A stretch of 64,000 nt of DNA from Uloborus plumipes (taxonomy: Eukaryota > Arthropoda > Arachnida > Araneae > Uloboridae), in assembly GCA_038373865.1 (NCBI GenBank), contig JAXGGA010002821.1, positions 49,940 through 113,939 on the forward strand, written 5' to 3'. The position numbers were made by a program, and so were the translations under genes. Shown piece after piece: positions 10,989 to 23,006 of this stretch. The notes beneath the pieces are model-generated. The model was not told the origin of the DNA. It worked only from the letters and a program-made list of their open reading frames with translations, and made no database searches. Numbering within the stretch: the first letter of the stretch is position 1; each line of letters starts with the position of its first letter.

Positions 10989-13477
10989 GTATCTACTCTA
11001 TCAAAACTAGTGCAAAAGCTATAATACTATAGCAAGATGGAAACATGTTGTCTTCAATACCAGTAGTATATTCTCTTCTTCTGCAAATGGGATAGCAAAA
11101 GCAAGAAGAATTTTCAAAAAAGGACTGAACCTTTAACTCTACTGGCCTTTCATATTAAATTAGTCCTTTTAAAAGATTTTATGAAAACCTTAACACTTGA
11201 GCTGGATTTGAATACTTAAAACCAAAATTTTCAGATATTATTGATATAAAGATAAAAACACACATCTTTGGAGGCCTCCCATTGTCCAAGTGAATAACTT
11301 CTTGCTAATTAATGCTCTAGACACTTAAGAGGGATGGTCCTGATGACAAATACAGAAAGAAATGAATAATGGCTAAATTTTTGTTCATTTTAGTATCAAT
11401 CATGCATGTGAATATGCACAATTACTTCAAACTTCAGTCAGACGTTACAAAAAACAAGTGGCTGATGGAAAAAAACTGAACATATTTGAATTCAGCACCT
11501 CATTTTACACTAAGATCCTAATCTCCATTTAAGGTTTTTTTTTTTTTTTTTTTTTTAACCTTTTTGACAAGTGTGCCACTTTCAATTTTTTCAACAAGCT
11601 GAAAACTTTTTCAAAATTAAAGCAGATTATTTGTTGGCCGACTATACGATATTCACTGAAATATTTTTTTTTTTCAAGGAAGTGGAAATTAAATTGATAA
11701 TACAAATAAAACACGTCCGAACTTATGAGTTATCATAAATAAACACTTTTATAGTTTCAGTCAGTAGGGTTGTAGAAATATACGCAAACAACATGAAACA
11801 TTTAATTCTAAAAACTAAACAGTCAGTTTTTAATGTGGCTTATCAATTTGTAGCTTTTTTATTAAGTCATTAATATTAGGATAAGGTTTTTAAATTGCTA
11901 ACAAATATTAAAGTCTTTTAAATACTATTAATACATATTCGACAGTAATTTGATTTTTATACATTCATACTAGAAACTATTTGTTCACAAACACATTTTT
12001 AGCCAAACCTACGTCAACAGTAGACAGCTAAATCGTGTAAATTTGAAAACATTTTGTTTGGACAAATTTCAAAATTCAAATATAATTTCGATGACTTTCG
12101 CAGTTTAAGTAAGCTCTTAAATTTGATTTCCAAAGTTGTAAAATTCAACAGGTCAGTAATTTTTATTTGGACTTTAAGTGGGTAACTAGTAATATCTTGC
12201 AGAGAAATAGACACATAATTTGAAAAGATCGATAACTTTTTATTACCTTAAAAATCATCAAACCTAACACCAAATGAATATTTCCAAATAGCTATAAATT
12301 ACTAACATCTATCAAGGAAACATTATTTTCTTTAGCTAGCTTCTTCCAGTATTAATGTAAGATATGCTAATCTTTTTTTTCCTAAGTCCAGAGAAAGAAA
12401 CTTTTCACTATAAAAGAATATAAGTGAGCTACTGGTTTAGGAAACAGTTTTTTCCCCACAATCTCAAATTTAAGTTAATTAAACTTTGGATAATAAAAAG
12501 TGAAATATAGCTAAATTCAATTGCAATTTTTCATTCTTAAGTAGCAAGCCCTCATTGTTAGATATTTTAATACCTAATACTCCTTAAAATTCTAAAATAT
12601 CATGAATGCTTTTCCTTTGAATAGCTATCCCATTTAAATGAAGGAGGCATAAAGAGCTTCTGATAGGCAATACAATGATACTGTTACAAATTTTGTTAGT
12701 AGTTGTTGTTTTCATGTATTGTTTTGCTCTTAATTTGTTGAATCTGCTGTTAATCCCATTCTCCAAAACAAAAAACTTAAATTTGCGCCGTGCTTCGCAG
12801 AACAGATACCTGAACTACAGAACAATTCTGTTCAAATGTGAGAGAGCACAACGAAATTTTTTCTGCAACTTTTTGGCAGATTTTCTGCAAATAACTTCTA
12901 ACTAGATATAATTTTCAGAAATTCAGTACAATTTCTGCAGATTTCTTTAAATTAGGAAAAAACACTAAAATTCCTGCAAATTATGCTTATTATGAATAAA
13001 ATTAGGAAAATAAGTAGAATTTGAAACATTTGCAGGAACTTGAGATTTACTTCTAACTGGACGAAATTTGTAGACTTTGAGCAAAACTACATGTTAATTA
13101 AAAGATATTTGCAAAAAATCTACAGGCTTCTGTAGAAAATTATCTTTGGTTACACCTGTTTTATGTTTCTTAAGCGACGGATTTTTCCAGATTTGCAAGC
13201 ACTCTGGCTTTCTATGTTTGTTGTGTAAAGTTTTCCTAATTTTTCTCTTTTTCAGCCTCACAACGATACAATGTTTCTTATAAATCTGAAGAGATTTTAA
13301 TTTATCATAATTTTCAATCCCCGTTTCTTTATTGACCCCTCAATCATCATAAATGGGTGTTTTAGAAAAGTTTCAACACAGAAACGCGTGTCTCACTGAA
13401 AATTATGCGCCTTACTTGAGATTTCAATCTTTTGCATCCTGAAGCTGTTTAAATCTCAGGCTAACATGGAAATTTGG

Positions 13478-13640
13478 AGAAATTACTATTTTAGTAGGGT
13501 AGTGAGAACTTGGAATAGTTTACCGGAAGAGACGGTAAGTATCATCTTCATTGGGGCCTATAGTTTGACAAGGACCAGCCCAGTTGGACCCAGAGCCTTT
13601 TGCTAGTCGTCGCATTTGTATTTGTATTGTTTTTAAAAAT
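13478..13640 (+). pseudogene. 3' fragment of a non-LTR retrotransposon reverse transcriptase
   Basis: The translation NYYFSRVVRTWNSLPEETV (from 13481) is the conserved extreme C-terminus of CR1/Jockey-like reverse transcriptases, where W-N-x-L-P closes the protein. It is followed by a short tail ending in CATTTGTATTTGTATTG, resembling the short 3' tandem repeats of CR1-type elements. The rest of the element is absent, as expected of a 5'-truncated insertion. It could also be a SINE that borrowed this tail. Confidence 0.6.
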
Positions 13641-14842
13641 ATATCAATTATTTTGAAAGTACTGAGATGTTTTGTTAAACTCTTCTATAACTTAGCTATT
13701 TTATCCATTACTATTACATTATGTATTTATTTAATAACATTATTTTAGCTGCTCATTCATACCACGTAAAATTAAACCAAAAAAAAAAGAAAAACATGTT
13801 TTAACACTAAGTCTTGGATTTTTATAAAATTTAGCATGTTTACTCTTTCTGCATTCAAGAAATCATGCACAATATTTTTGGAGAACCTCAGACAATTTAA
13901 GTTTTACGGCATGTTAAAATTCTTGGGATGTTAATAGCTGTCATGATTAACCACTTTTTTAACTTCTGTGATCTTTAACTAATCTTTTGATAGGAAGGAT
14001 GTTTCAGGAAGGTCAGCATTTTCACAGTAATGCATAACACACAGCTAAGATTTGAAAACTGAAAAAATAAGGTGGTCAGAATGAATTTTAAAGGGTTCGA
14101 TCACAGGTTAAACGCAAATTTTAAAGTTCACTTTGTATCTCTAAAATTGATAAATCAGATTTTTTTTGTTGAAGTTTTGAGTATCAACTCTGCTGGAAGC
14201 TTTTTTGGTGCATTTTTTAGGTATCATCTTTTCTGTATGTTTTTGTGATGAGTTTTTGGAGTTTCTCTATGCTCTCTGTCACTCTCATCCCAGCCTCAAA
14301 GACTGATCCATAAATGATCTGCTACATGAGGCAAAATTTTATGATCAACGTCTTTGTGTAGCCATCACTCGGCTGCACTATTAGCGATGTGCTATTAACC
14401 TCAGGAAACACATGGTTTCTAATGCAGTGTCAAAGCGCTCAGAAACTCCTCGATGTTTCGAGGAACAGAGAACACTTTTAGCTGCCGAGAATAGATATAT
14501 AGTATAAATTAGATTTTACATTTTCTGTCAAGAATGTACCTAAAATTTTAATTTCATGCTTCTTTCCGAAGTAAGACTGAGTACTGAACAAAGAACAAAA
14601 GTTCCTTTCATAGTCGTGAATGAAATGGCTTTAGTTTAGTGATCAGTTTTTGAAAAAGGTACATAACACATTTGAAAAACACATACAATGCCTGAAGTAC
14701 ATGCAAAACAATTTTGGTCAAACAATTTTACATTGTAGAAATCAAAGTATTCTACTTTGAGGATCCTATTAATTTTTGCTTAAAATTATAGCAGTTCTGT
14801 TGAAACTTTACCTTTAAGTTGTTTTTCCTGCTTTGCATCATA

Positions 14843-15033
14843 TCTGTAAAATCCTGAAAATACCCCCCCCCCCTATTTTCAAAACTAAACTGATAAATTT
14901 CAGATAGGGGGGGTTATAATCGAGATTTTTTATACAGTTTATTCAGGATAAGAGAAATTTCACTTTTTTCCAAAAAAAGGGAGGGGGTTATAATCGATGG
15001 GGGGGGGGGGGTTACTTTCGGGATTTTACAGTA
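14843..15033. repeat. MITE with CTGTAAAATCC ends and opposed C and G tracts
   Basis: The ends CTGTAAAATCCTG and, inverted, ACTGTAAAATCCCG flank a C tract, a short AT spacer and G tracts (GGGGTTATAATCGA appears twice). It has the same plan as 3818-4005. Confidence 0.6.
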
Positions 15034-15626
15034 TACAAAAATCACTAGAAGTCAGCAAAGCATGGCAGCGTTTGGCATCATTCCCTACATAACTAAAAAT
15101 TGTAATTTGTATGGAATGACAATCACCTTGTAATCTTTGCATTTTGTACATTGTTAACCAAAGAAAATTCTTGAATGAGAATCAACTGGAAAGATCTTGA
15201 AACGCCCTTGAATACTGTAAAATAGCTTGCTGAGAGAGTTTTTTTTTTTAGCTCAATATTGAATTTAATATGTGGCGTACAGTTCAGTGAACTGTGGTTA
15301 TTGATTTTTGCTGGATGTTTGGCAACTGTTAACTGGCTATACTGTAAATCACTCTAAATAAATGTAAACAAATTTATGTTTTTACTAAAATTGGAATCAT
15401 CCTTTAAGAAAATTTGAAGGTGCGACAAATTAGTTATTAAGTTAGGAAAAAAATGCAGTGACCGTTCTTACAATTAATGATGTGAATCGTAAATATTCCC
15501 AGTAGGAAGGAATTTAAAAAATGGGAATATTTCCTTGGCCATTTAATCTTACCAAAAATTAGAAAATTTATCAAAATAGAGATTTTTTTACATTTTAATG
15601 CTTATTTAAAATTTAGGTGCTTTAAC

Positions 15627-15801
15627 CAGGCCCGTCATTTGGGGGGGGGGGCAGAGAGGGGGTCATTTGCCCCCCCCCCTCCTGACTTTGAGAAATCAAT
15701 GCATTTATAAGTGGGCGTGATTTTTGTTGTTTTCTGGTGAAATTGTATTGTGTTTTTACCCTTTGGAAAAACCCCTGGAAAAACTTGAAATGACGTCCCT
15801 G
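15627..15801. mobile_element. Short hAT-type MITE (CAGGCCCGTCATTT family), copy 1
   Basis: The ends CAGGCCCGTCATTT and, inverted, CAGGGACGTCATTT are flanked by an exact octamer duplication GCTTTAAC (15619-15626 and 15802-15809). The body has a G tract, a C tract and GTGGGCGTGATTTTT. Copies 2 and 3 are at 33615-33788 (inverted) and 36410-36572. Confidence 0.92.
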
Positions 15802-16969
15802 GCTTTAACATATCTATTGTTCCAATGTTCCATTTTTAAAATCTTGAAATCACTACATAAGGAGGTATTACAGTCTTTTCTTTAGCAATGATCCCCTAAT
15901 AAAATTTACATTTGAATTCCTTTCAAAAATAAGGCTGGACTCTTAATATGAAACTGTTTACTAATTCCTCCAGGAATCGCTTTCTTTTAAAGCTTCTACT
16001 AATCTCTAATCCTACAGTAGAGGGAAGTTTCAAGACTAAGAGCAAAATATCTCTTTATCTCTGCAATTTACATCTACAAATAACTTCTACTTTGTATAAC
16101 TTTCAACTTTTTTTCCATTCTTGTTTTGGTTTGTGGTGCAGCATCACTGATAATCAGCCATTTTGTTAACCTAGTGAAATGGTTTCAAAAGCGTCAATTT
16201 TCAGTTTAATTTGTGTAAAACAGTTCATAGTTGCAGGCTATTGAATAAAAACTTGTATTTTCTTTTGTTGTTCTGAACATTCCCCCGCCCCCAAATAGTT
16301 TTTTCTATTATGTTTTTTCGTTAATTGTACGAGTGTTATTTACGCAGTAAAATCTGCTTTAACAGACACTCCCTAATAGCGGACATTTTCTGAGTTTGAA
16401 TCCCTTAATATAGGCTCGAACATAATTCCCTCTGAATAGCAGACAGTCTGAATGACGAACAGTTATTTAAACCAAAAAAGGTTCTTTTTGGAGTGCTTTC
16501 ACAAAATTTTCGGTCAGCTAACCATGTGCAAAGTGGTTCTATTTATTTTGCCTTTTCCCTTTCTTATTGAAATTACTGAACAATACCTTTCAAAACGTTT
16601 CCATTTCTCAGATTTATTAAATTTACCAATTCAGATCTGTTTTGATATTTTTTTTCACCTTAGTTGTTAAGTGAAATCAGCCCCTAATCCCCTGAGGGTG
16701 TTTTTCTAAAACCGAGACAATTGACTAGCTCAGCATGAAAGTACAATCAAAAACAACGTTAAAAGGATTGATAGTTAAAAGGCATTTTAATGTTCCAGAA
16801 GATAATGAAAAATAAAAAGTTAATTTTTCATTGTTTGTCCAAAATTTTTCCAAGTTGGAAAAATTTTTCCGGACTGTTACGGAACAGAAAAATGAAATTA
16901 AAAAATCTTGGATCATAATTGAGGATAAGAGTTTTATTTCTCGAAGGGCCTTTTCACAGTATTTGGATG

Positions 16970-17359
16970 TTGCGGACTCTACATTTCACAAAGTTCAAAC
17001 ATGAATATTTACTACATAAAGATCTAAAAATTAATTCTTTTTTGCTAGTGTAGAAGTACTACCAACACACAAACTCAAAATAAAAGGAAGTGCTAATTCA
17101 ACAGTAAATTAATTAATTATGGCAAAAAAAGTGTTGTGTTGCGGACTCTACACACAAAAGTACGGTAAAAAAATGATCAAGATTAAATGCTGATCCCTCT
17201 GAATCTATTTATCCTATACTATCAATGCTGGTTTCTTTCAAACACTGATATACTATAGATACTTAGAGTACAAAAATTTTATTTTCAAAATGAAAAATTG
17301 AAAAAATAGAGGAAAATAACTTCACATACACAGTAAAATGCTTTGTGTTGCGGACTCTA
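16970..17359 (+). repeat. Three copies of TTGCGGACTCTA
   Basis: The 12-mer TTGCGGACTCTA occurs at 16970-16981, 17139-17150 and 17348-17359, roughly 170-210 bp apart, just beyond the stop end of the transposase pseudogene (17537). Repeated subterminal motifs are typical transposase-binding sites, so this may be the 3' subterminal region of that transposon. Its outer terminus was not found. Confidence 0.6.
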
Positions 17360-17536
17360 AAAAATGTACCAATTGACTTTCGCCATAACTTTTTATTTAA
17401 ATTTGTTTACGAGAAAAAAATAATGAAAGATTTAGATTTACATTTGTTTTACAAGAAAAAACACATAATTAAAGCTTTAGAAATAATTTTTTTACAAGAA
17501 AAAAAAATTAAAGTCTTTATACTGTCTGCTATTTCC

Positions 17537-18332
17537 CTACTGTAAGCAAAAAATCTTCCAGAGTCGATGGGTGCTGGATCTCCTGGGAGTTTCATTAAAT
17601 ATCCAGTGGCAGGAATTGATTCCTTTTCTTGTTTTTTTTAGTGGTTTGAATTTGTTATTACCTACCGGCTGAAACACAAGTTTATCTTCCATAGATTTCT
17701 TTAAATCTTCGTTAACTATTTCTCCTGCCCACCATTGGTCATTAAATAGGACAGCAAACCATTCACCTTTTTGAAGAGACTGCTTGTAGTGTGGTAAAGT
17801 GATTTGATCTTGATTCAGCTCCTTATTTAATAAAGATATATCAACTTGTTTTGAGTCAACATATGGGGAGTTAACACTGCAGATTACTTTTTGATCGTGA
17901 ATTCTAAAGTGGTGCATTTTCCTCGTTTGCGGAATGCCCTCACATTGGCTATATCTCTGCTCTAAGTGAGCCAAACTCGCAATTTCATTGATGCTTTCAG
18001 TGTTGACATACAATATTGTTGTCGACTTTGCTTCTCGCCTTGCAATATTAAAAAACCCTTCAGCATCATTAGGAACATCTTTTCCTTGCATGGTGCACAA
18101 CCATACTACTCGCTTTACCTCTCTGCACCAATGCCATCCACTGGCCCCTTTCCATGTGCAGTGGGAAAGAAATTCCATGATGCTGTGCAGTTATAATCTA
18201 TACTATGCATTTTTACTTTCATTTTAAGGTTATATTTATTTTTAAACTGTCCCCTATATCCATCAGACCAATAGTAAACATGTGTTATTGAAGATAATTT
18301 AGATTTTACATCTTCCAGAATTTTAGAGTTAA
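17537..18332 (-). pseudogene. DDE-type transposase-like gene, C-terminal part
   Basis: On the minus strand this part holds HVYYWSDGYRGQFKNKYN, then ASWNFFPTAHGKGPVDGIG, KGDVPNDAEGFFNIA-like sequence (KDVPNDAEGFFNIA in this copy) and a C-terminal NDQWWAGEI module. The order SDG, HGKGPVDGIG and WWxGE is that of a widespread transposase-like family of invertebrates; I suspect a Sola-type transposase but cannot prove the superfamily. The SDG aspartate would be the second catalytic acid. A frameshift near 18125 moves the frame (SDG and HGKG in one, the rest in another). The 5' portion continues beyond two inserted elements at 20463-20526 and 23007-24173. Confidence 0.7.
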
Positions 18333-20458
18333 CCCTACACTGCATGGTGTTGCCAATTGGCTACATGGACAACTTGTCCTCCTTATGAATAGCAGAATGT
18401 AGTCATAAGGCAACTCAATGCATAAAAAGCAAGTATTGGGTATATTTAAAGCAATTATCACCATTTATCCTTCATACATGGCAGCACTGGTCTGTTACAT
18501 GCTCTTAAATGAATCCATATGAATAGCTTTTAAAATCACTCAAACTACCATGTTTTGAAATTATTTTTTACAATGAAATATTTTTCTTCGTCTTTTAAAA
18601 AAATAACATGAATAAAATAAACATTTATCTTTCGTTTAAGATGCGTTTTACATCAAAATAATTATTTGGAAAAAATCTAGGACATAATACACGTCTGTAG
18701 CCATTTGGCAACATTATGCAGTAAGCATCCAGAGAACACTTCGATTCATCTCTATAGTTCATGAAGTATGTGCTTTGTTTATGTTTCGCGCTAGCTACTT
18801 TCTCTTTTTGGAAGGTATAATATAATCATGCGGACCCAAAAGTGGTACTTTCGGCTGTTCTACCGTTTATAACACCTCGCAATTATCAATGCTTAGTTGA
18901 TGTTCAACAGAGTGAACAAACAAAAAATCAATAGGGAAAAGCCTTTAAAACTTGTTCATTTTAGAATTCAGTTAGCACAAACGTTGTGCTTACACGGACA
19001 AGTAAAGTCATTAATAATTTTAAAATATAGTTTTGAAAAAAAAACTAAAAAATACGCTTTTACATTGGAATGCGAAGTGATCATCACGGGTTTCCCTCTG
19101 ATTTTCAAAACTACTGAATATCCGCACTTAAGTTTACATGTACTTATAATACATCAATATGCAATACAGTTTAGCCTTTAGTATTAAAAATAATATTAAA
19201 TATATTACTTTTATATTTGCAAAGAACGTAAATTTTATCTTTTATTAAGAGTTACGTACATACTACATACATACATTTATACAAACCAGGCACGTGCCGT
19301 CAATGAATGCTTAGGGTAGGCAGATGCGAAAATTTATGGAATAATATAGATCTTTAAAAACGCATAAAATGTAAAAAGCAATAAAAATAATATGAATATG
19401 AAAGATGTTTACTTACAATACATAATTATATACATATATGCATTAATATTCGCCTGCATATCTGTTTTCAATTTATATATCTCATGTCCATATGGGATAC
19501 AGTTACAACTTAATCCTACGAAAAAGAGGGATACAAAAAAACCTAAAACAGTTGAAAATTTGATGAAAAGAAAACACGACAATGGAGATAAGCAAACTGT
19601 AAGCATTCAACAGTCCTGCTCAAAAGATGGCATCAAGACCGTAGAAACGCCAGACTCCACAGGCAAGTTTCGGCGGAGAACAGAAGAAACCGCAAAGGCA
19701 CTTTTCGGACAGCCTTTCGTCGCCGCTTTTTGAACATTAGGGGAGAAAAGTGCGGGGCATGTGCACTTCCTACTACTACGCATAGTATGGATACAGTGGT
19801 TGAAAAGCAGCCGTAGTCGGTGCTTTTTAAGGAAGAAAAATGAACATTTCCGTGTTTTTTTTCTGATATATTCGCTGTTTAATGCCTTTATATTTCCAAA
19901 TCAGCTCATTATATGTCATTTAATGAAATTAAAAATTCGGTATGTTTTCTTCATGGGTAGGCACTGCCTACCTTGCCTACCCAGACGGCACGTCTCTGAT
20001 ACAAACCCACATGTGAAATTAATAAAAGCGTATTAAAAAGAGACCATTAGTTACAGAGGAACTAGTTACAAACCAAAAAAAAAGAGAAAAGAAAGAAAGC
20101 TTGCACGAGAGAGCCTCGAAAAGACAGAGATTGACAGATTTGACAGAATTGATCATAGGAAAGTACATATAAAAAATAATGTAAAATGTCAAAATGTAAA
20201 GGATTACAAGAGTACAGTGTACCAAATGTTCAATTCCTCTATTTTTTTACAAAAAAGAACTAATTTCAAGACTATCATTTACAATCATTTTTATCTGTTG
20301 AATGCATGGTGTAGCCATTTGGCAACAAAACTATTTTTAATTAGAAAGGGGTGAAAATTTAGAGTTAATTTTTTTTTAATATTTTTCCATGTTTTCTTAT
20401 TACATTGACAAACACATAATTTTTTTCTACAAAAAATAAAAAATCATGCAGTGTAGGG
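18333..20458. mobile_element. TTAA-flanked element with piggyBac-like ends
   Basis: Perfect 14-bp inverted ends CCCTACACTGCATG are flanked by TTAA at 18329-18332 and 20459-20462. TTAA duplication with ends starting CCC is the piggyBac signature. Subterminal copies of a GTAGCCATTTGGCAAC-like motif occur near 18345, 18697 and 20312. Removing the element and one TTAA rejoins the host transposase frame exactly (SF-N-SKILED). No piggyBac transposase was recognised in the 2.1 kb. A complete hAT element lies inside (19287-19998). Confidence 0.9.
19287..19998. mobile_element. hAT-type element nested in the TTAA element
   Basis: The ends CAGGCACGTGCCGTC and, inverted, CAGAGACGTGCCGTC are flanked by the exact octamer ATACAAAC (19279-19286 and 19999-20006). 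A second inverted pair, GGGTAGGCAG and CTGCCTACC, lies just inside. The plus-strand frame at 19392-19733 has a basic stretch (TKKRDTKKPKT, NLMKRKHDNGDK) of unknown origin. Confidence 0.92.
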
Positions 20459-20462
20459 TTAA

Positions 20463-20526
20463 ATGAAAAAATGGCCTTCTTATTGTACTCTAAATTATCT
20501 GAGATGACAGCATAAGACATATGTTT
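20463..20526 (-). pseudogene. DDE-type transposase-like gene, middle fragment
   Basis: This short piece encodes KHMSYAVISDNLEYNKKAIF, the segment that in the family lies between the first (VDFADNYS) and second (SDG) catalytic blocks. It is trapped between the TTAA element on the left, with which its reading frame continues, and the THAP-bearing insertion on the right. Confidence 0.7.
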
Positions 20527-23006
20527 CAATGGAGTCCCTTCACGCAACGTCACAGGTCGCGTTAGGTCACGTGTCAACTAGGAAGCCGATGTAAGCAACG
20601 GGGATGAAGCGTTGAAAGCATTACTGAAGAACCGTTCTTTTTCTTAACAAAATGTGTTGCTTGTGGATGCACTAAGGTTGCAACTGAAGTCAATTGCAAG
20701 GAGAAGTTATTTTTCATATTTCCTCATGTAAATAAAGACCATTTAAAAGTTTTGTTCATAAAAATAAAATGAGAAAACTTACGGCCAAAAAACATTCTTT
20801 TTTGCAGATGACTTCGATGAAGAATGCTTTAAGTGTCAAAATTTCACCAAAAGATTACTAATAAAACAAGGCGCGATCTGTACAAAACTATTTTTTAAGA
20901 AAGAAAAGAAAAGGAGAGCTTTAAAGTGTTTAAATGCTTCATCAAGTCAAAGTGCTGTTTTTTTTTTTTTTTTGGAAAATTAAATTGTTTACCCAAATGT
21001 TTTCATAAATTTTACATAACATTGAAATATATGAAATCCCCAGCTAATGCAAATCAACCAACGAAACTCTACAGATAAGCTGTAGATTAATACAGTTGTT
21101 ATTTTTTTTTTTTTTTTAAATGTCGATGTAAGTTTACAAAAGTTTCTTTTCTTCTTGCAAAAAAAAAAAAAAAAAAGAAATCAATATAGCATTTTTAATT
21201 CGTACAACTTTTCCTAACAGGTACATAAATATACAACGCAGAACAATAGAAGTTTTTCGAAAATTATATGGAAGAAAAAGTTCACGTAGTTTATTGTCTT
21301 TATTTATAACTATTATTATTTGTTATTATTTTTATATTAATTTAATTCTTTTACATTTCATTAAAAAAGAGCATATTTCAGCCAAATCTTCATTTTACTA
21401 CTTCCTTTACTACTTAAAATTTATAGATATAAACATGTAGCATAAATGAATTATTTAGTGTACATGAATATTTCTCTGGCCAATATTTAAAAGACCTGAG
21501 TCTTACTGTTGCTCTGCGGAGAAAATATACTTTAGTTAATATTAGTTGAAAAAAGAATATAAATCTTCTGTTTCAAAGAAAACTAATTATTTCAATTGTT
21601 ATTTTGAATATTAATTTTGAAGCATTCATTCTGCTATTAACCACTCTAACAAAATATTTTTCTTGTAAAGCAATTACATATTGAGAAACTGGAAATTTAT
21701 TTAGCAATGTTTTCATCCCATTAATATGCTAACATTTTCCTCAGCAGTAACGTACATAGACTTCGGTGCGCCCCCCTCGCAAGATCTGTACATGTCCCCT
21801 CTCACCCCCCCCCCCTCTTTTTTTCGATCAAAAAAAAAAAAAAAACGTGTAGTGCTATTTTTCCGTATTGCATGCCCCGAAACTTGTGTGCCCCCCTCCC
21901 GTGCCGAAGGGCGCTATGTACTCTACTGTTTCTCTGTATACATATAATAAAAAGTTTTTAAAAGCACAAACCTGTTGTATATCGTTGAAAAAAAAAATCT
22001 TTATCGAAGAATTCAAGAAGCAAATAGCTGAAAAATATACATATATTGCTAAAACGTACAGTTGTAATTTAATCAGAAATTATTGGTATTAATTAACAAA
22101 ACTTTTACTGTTTTATCCAGTACTAGTTTATTACTAAGTATAAAATGCATTTGATTAAAAATTTTGGTAGCGTGAAACATCACTTAGATACCACCTAACA
22201 TTTACACTATTTCATTGGATGGTACTTCTATGAATAAAATCTAAATATCCTTAGTTTCGTAATGGCAGAGTTAAAATTTCTTAAAAATATATTACATAAA
22301 TATATGACTGAGTATATATTTAATGGTTCTACACGAGACAAAGAAAACAAATTATAAAGCTCATTTGATTAGTGAAAAAAAAAAGAAAGAAAAGAAAAGA
22401 AAGAAAGCAAAACAGAAGTTTCACATTACGTCCTATATTTTTTCTCACAAAACCATGGGTATTTTAATTGTATTTGCACAATGTATTCACATACAAAATA
22501 ATGTTTATAGAAATGCATATATTTTAGAAAAAGTCAATTTCAATTTTAGCAGAAAGTCATTTTACTATACAAGGAGAAATTTAAATATGTATTCATTACA
22601 AAGAACATTTTTTAAAAATAAATTAAAAACAACTTTTTATGCTGTTTTTAGACTCTTAACTGACACTTACAATTTTTTTTTCTAAAATTACCTCTCTCAT
22701 GCTCATGCTAAAAAAAATTCAGAGAGAAATAAACTAATAACAAATATTACGAAGTAAAAAACATTAAAAGTGAACTCTAAATAAGAGATTAAAACTAAAT
22801 CAATCTGACCTAAATCATAATTAAAAAGATTAAACTAAACGTAAGTACTATATTATTAATTACAAAAATAACGTAAATAGCCAAAGCAAACTAATTTTGA
22901 TCTGCCACCTCCAGTTAAAACTCAATACGAAAGCATGCTAACAGAGTAGCGATCCCAGCCGACACGTGACATCCACTGTGCGGCCCTCTAGCGGTGAATT
23001 GACTCC
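20527..23006. mobile_element. Second insertion in the transposase gene, imperfect TIRs, THAP remnant
   Basis: The ends are imperfect inverted repeats: both begin AATGGAGTC, both have TTCAC a few bases in, and both carry GTCACGTGTC with CT-GGGA or CT-AGGA beyond. The interior interrupts the transposase between TVYTAVIYF (about 23030) and KHMSYAV (20520). A THAP-finger remnant at 20650-20900 suggests a P-element or Kolobok relative. No clear target duplication was found, so the exact borders are uncertain by some bases. A C-tract repeat lies inside near 21740-21935. Confidence 0.55.
20650..20900 (+). pseudogene. THAP zinc-finger remnant in two exon-like pieces
   Basis: The first piece reads KCVACGCTKVATEVNCKEKL then FFIFPHVNKDHLK, the C-x2-C and FxxFP pattern that opens a THAP domain. 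After a TTCTTTTTTGCAG acceptor (20795-20807), DFDEECF and then KRLLIKQGAICTKLF match the closing part of THAP domains (xHFxxxDF, GAVPTxF). THAP fingers are DNA-binding domains of P-element transposases and host relatives. The spacing and the lost W/H residues show decay. Alternative: chance similarity, since the conserved tryptophan is not visible. Confidence 0.5.

Noticed and set aside
16345..16455. Pogo/Tigger-like word CAGTAAAATCTGCTTTAACA
   Set aside because: Only one end is visible and no inverted partner or TA duplication was found.
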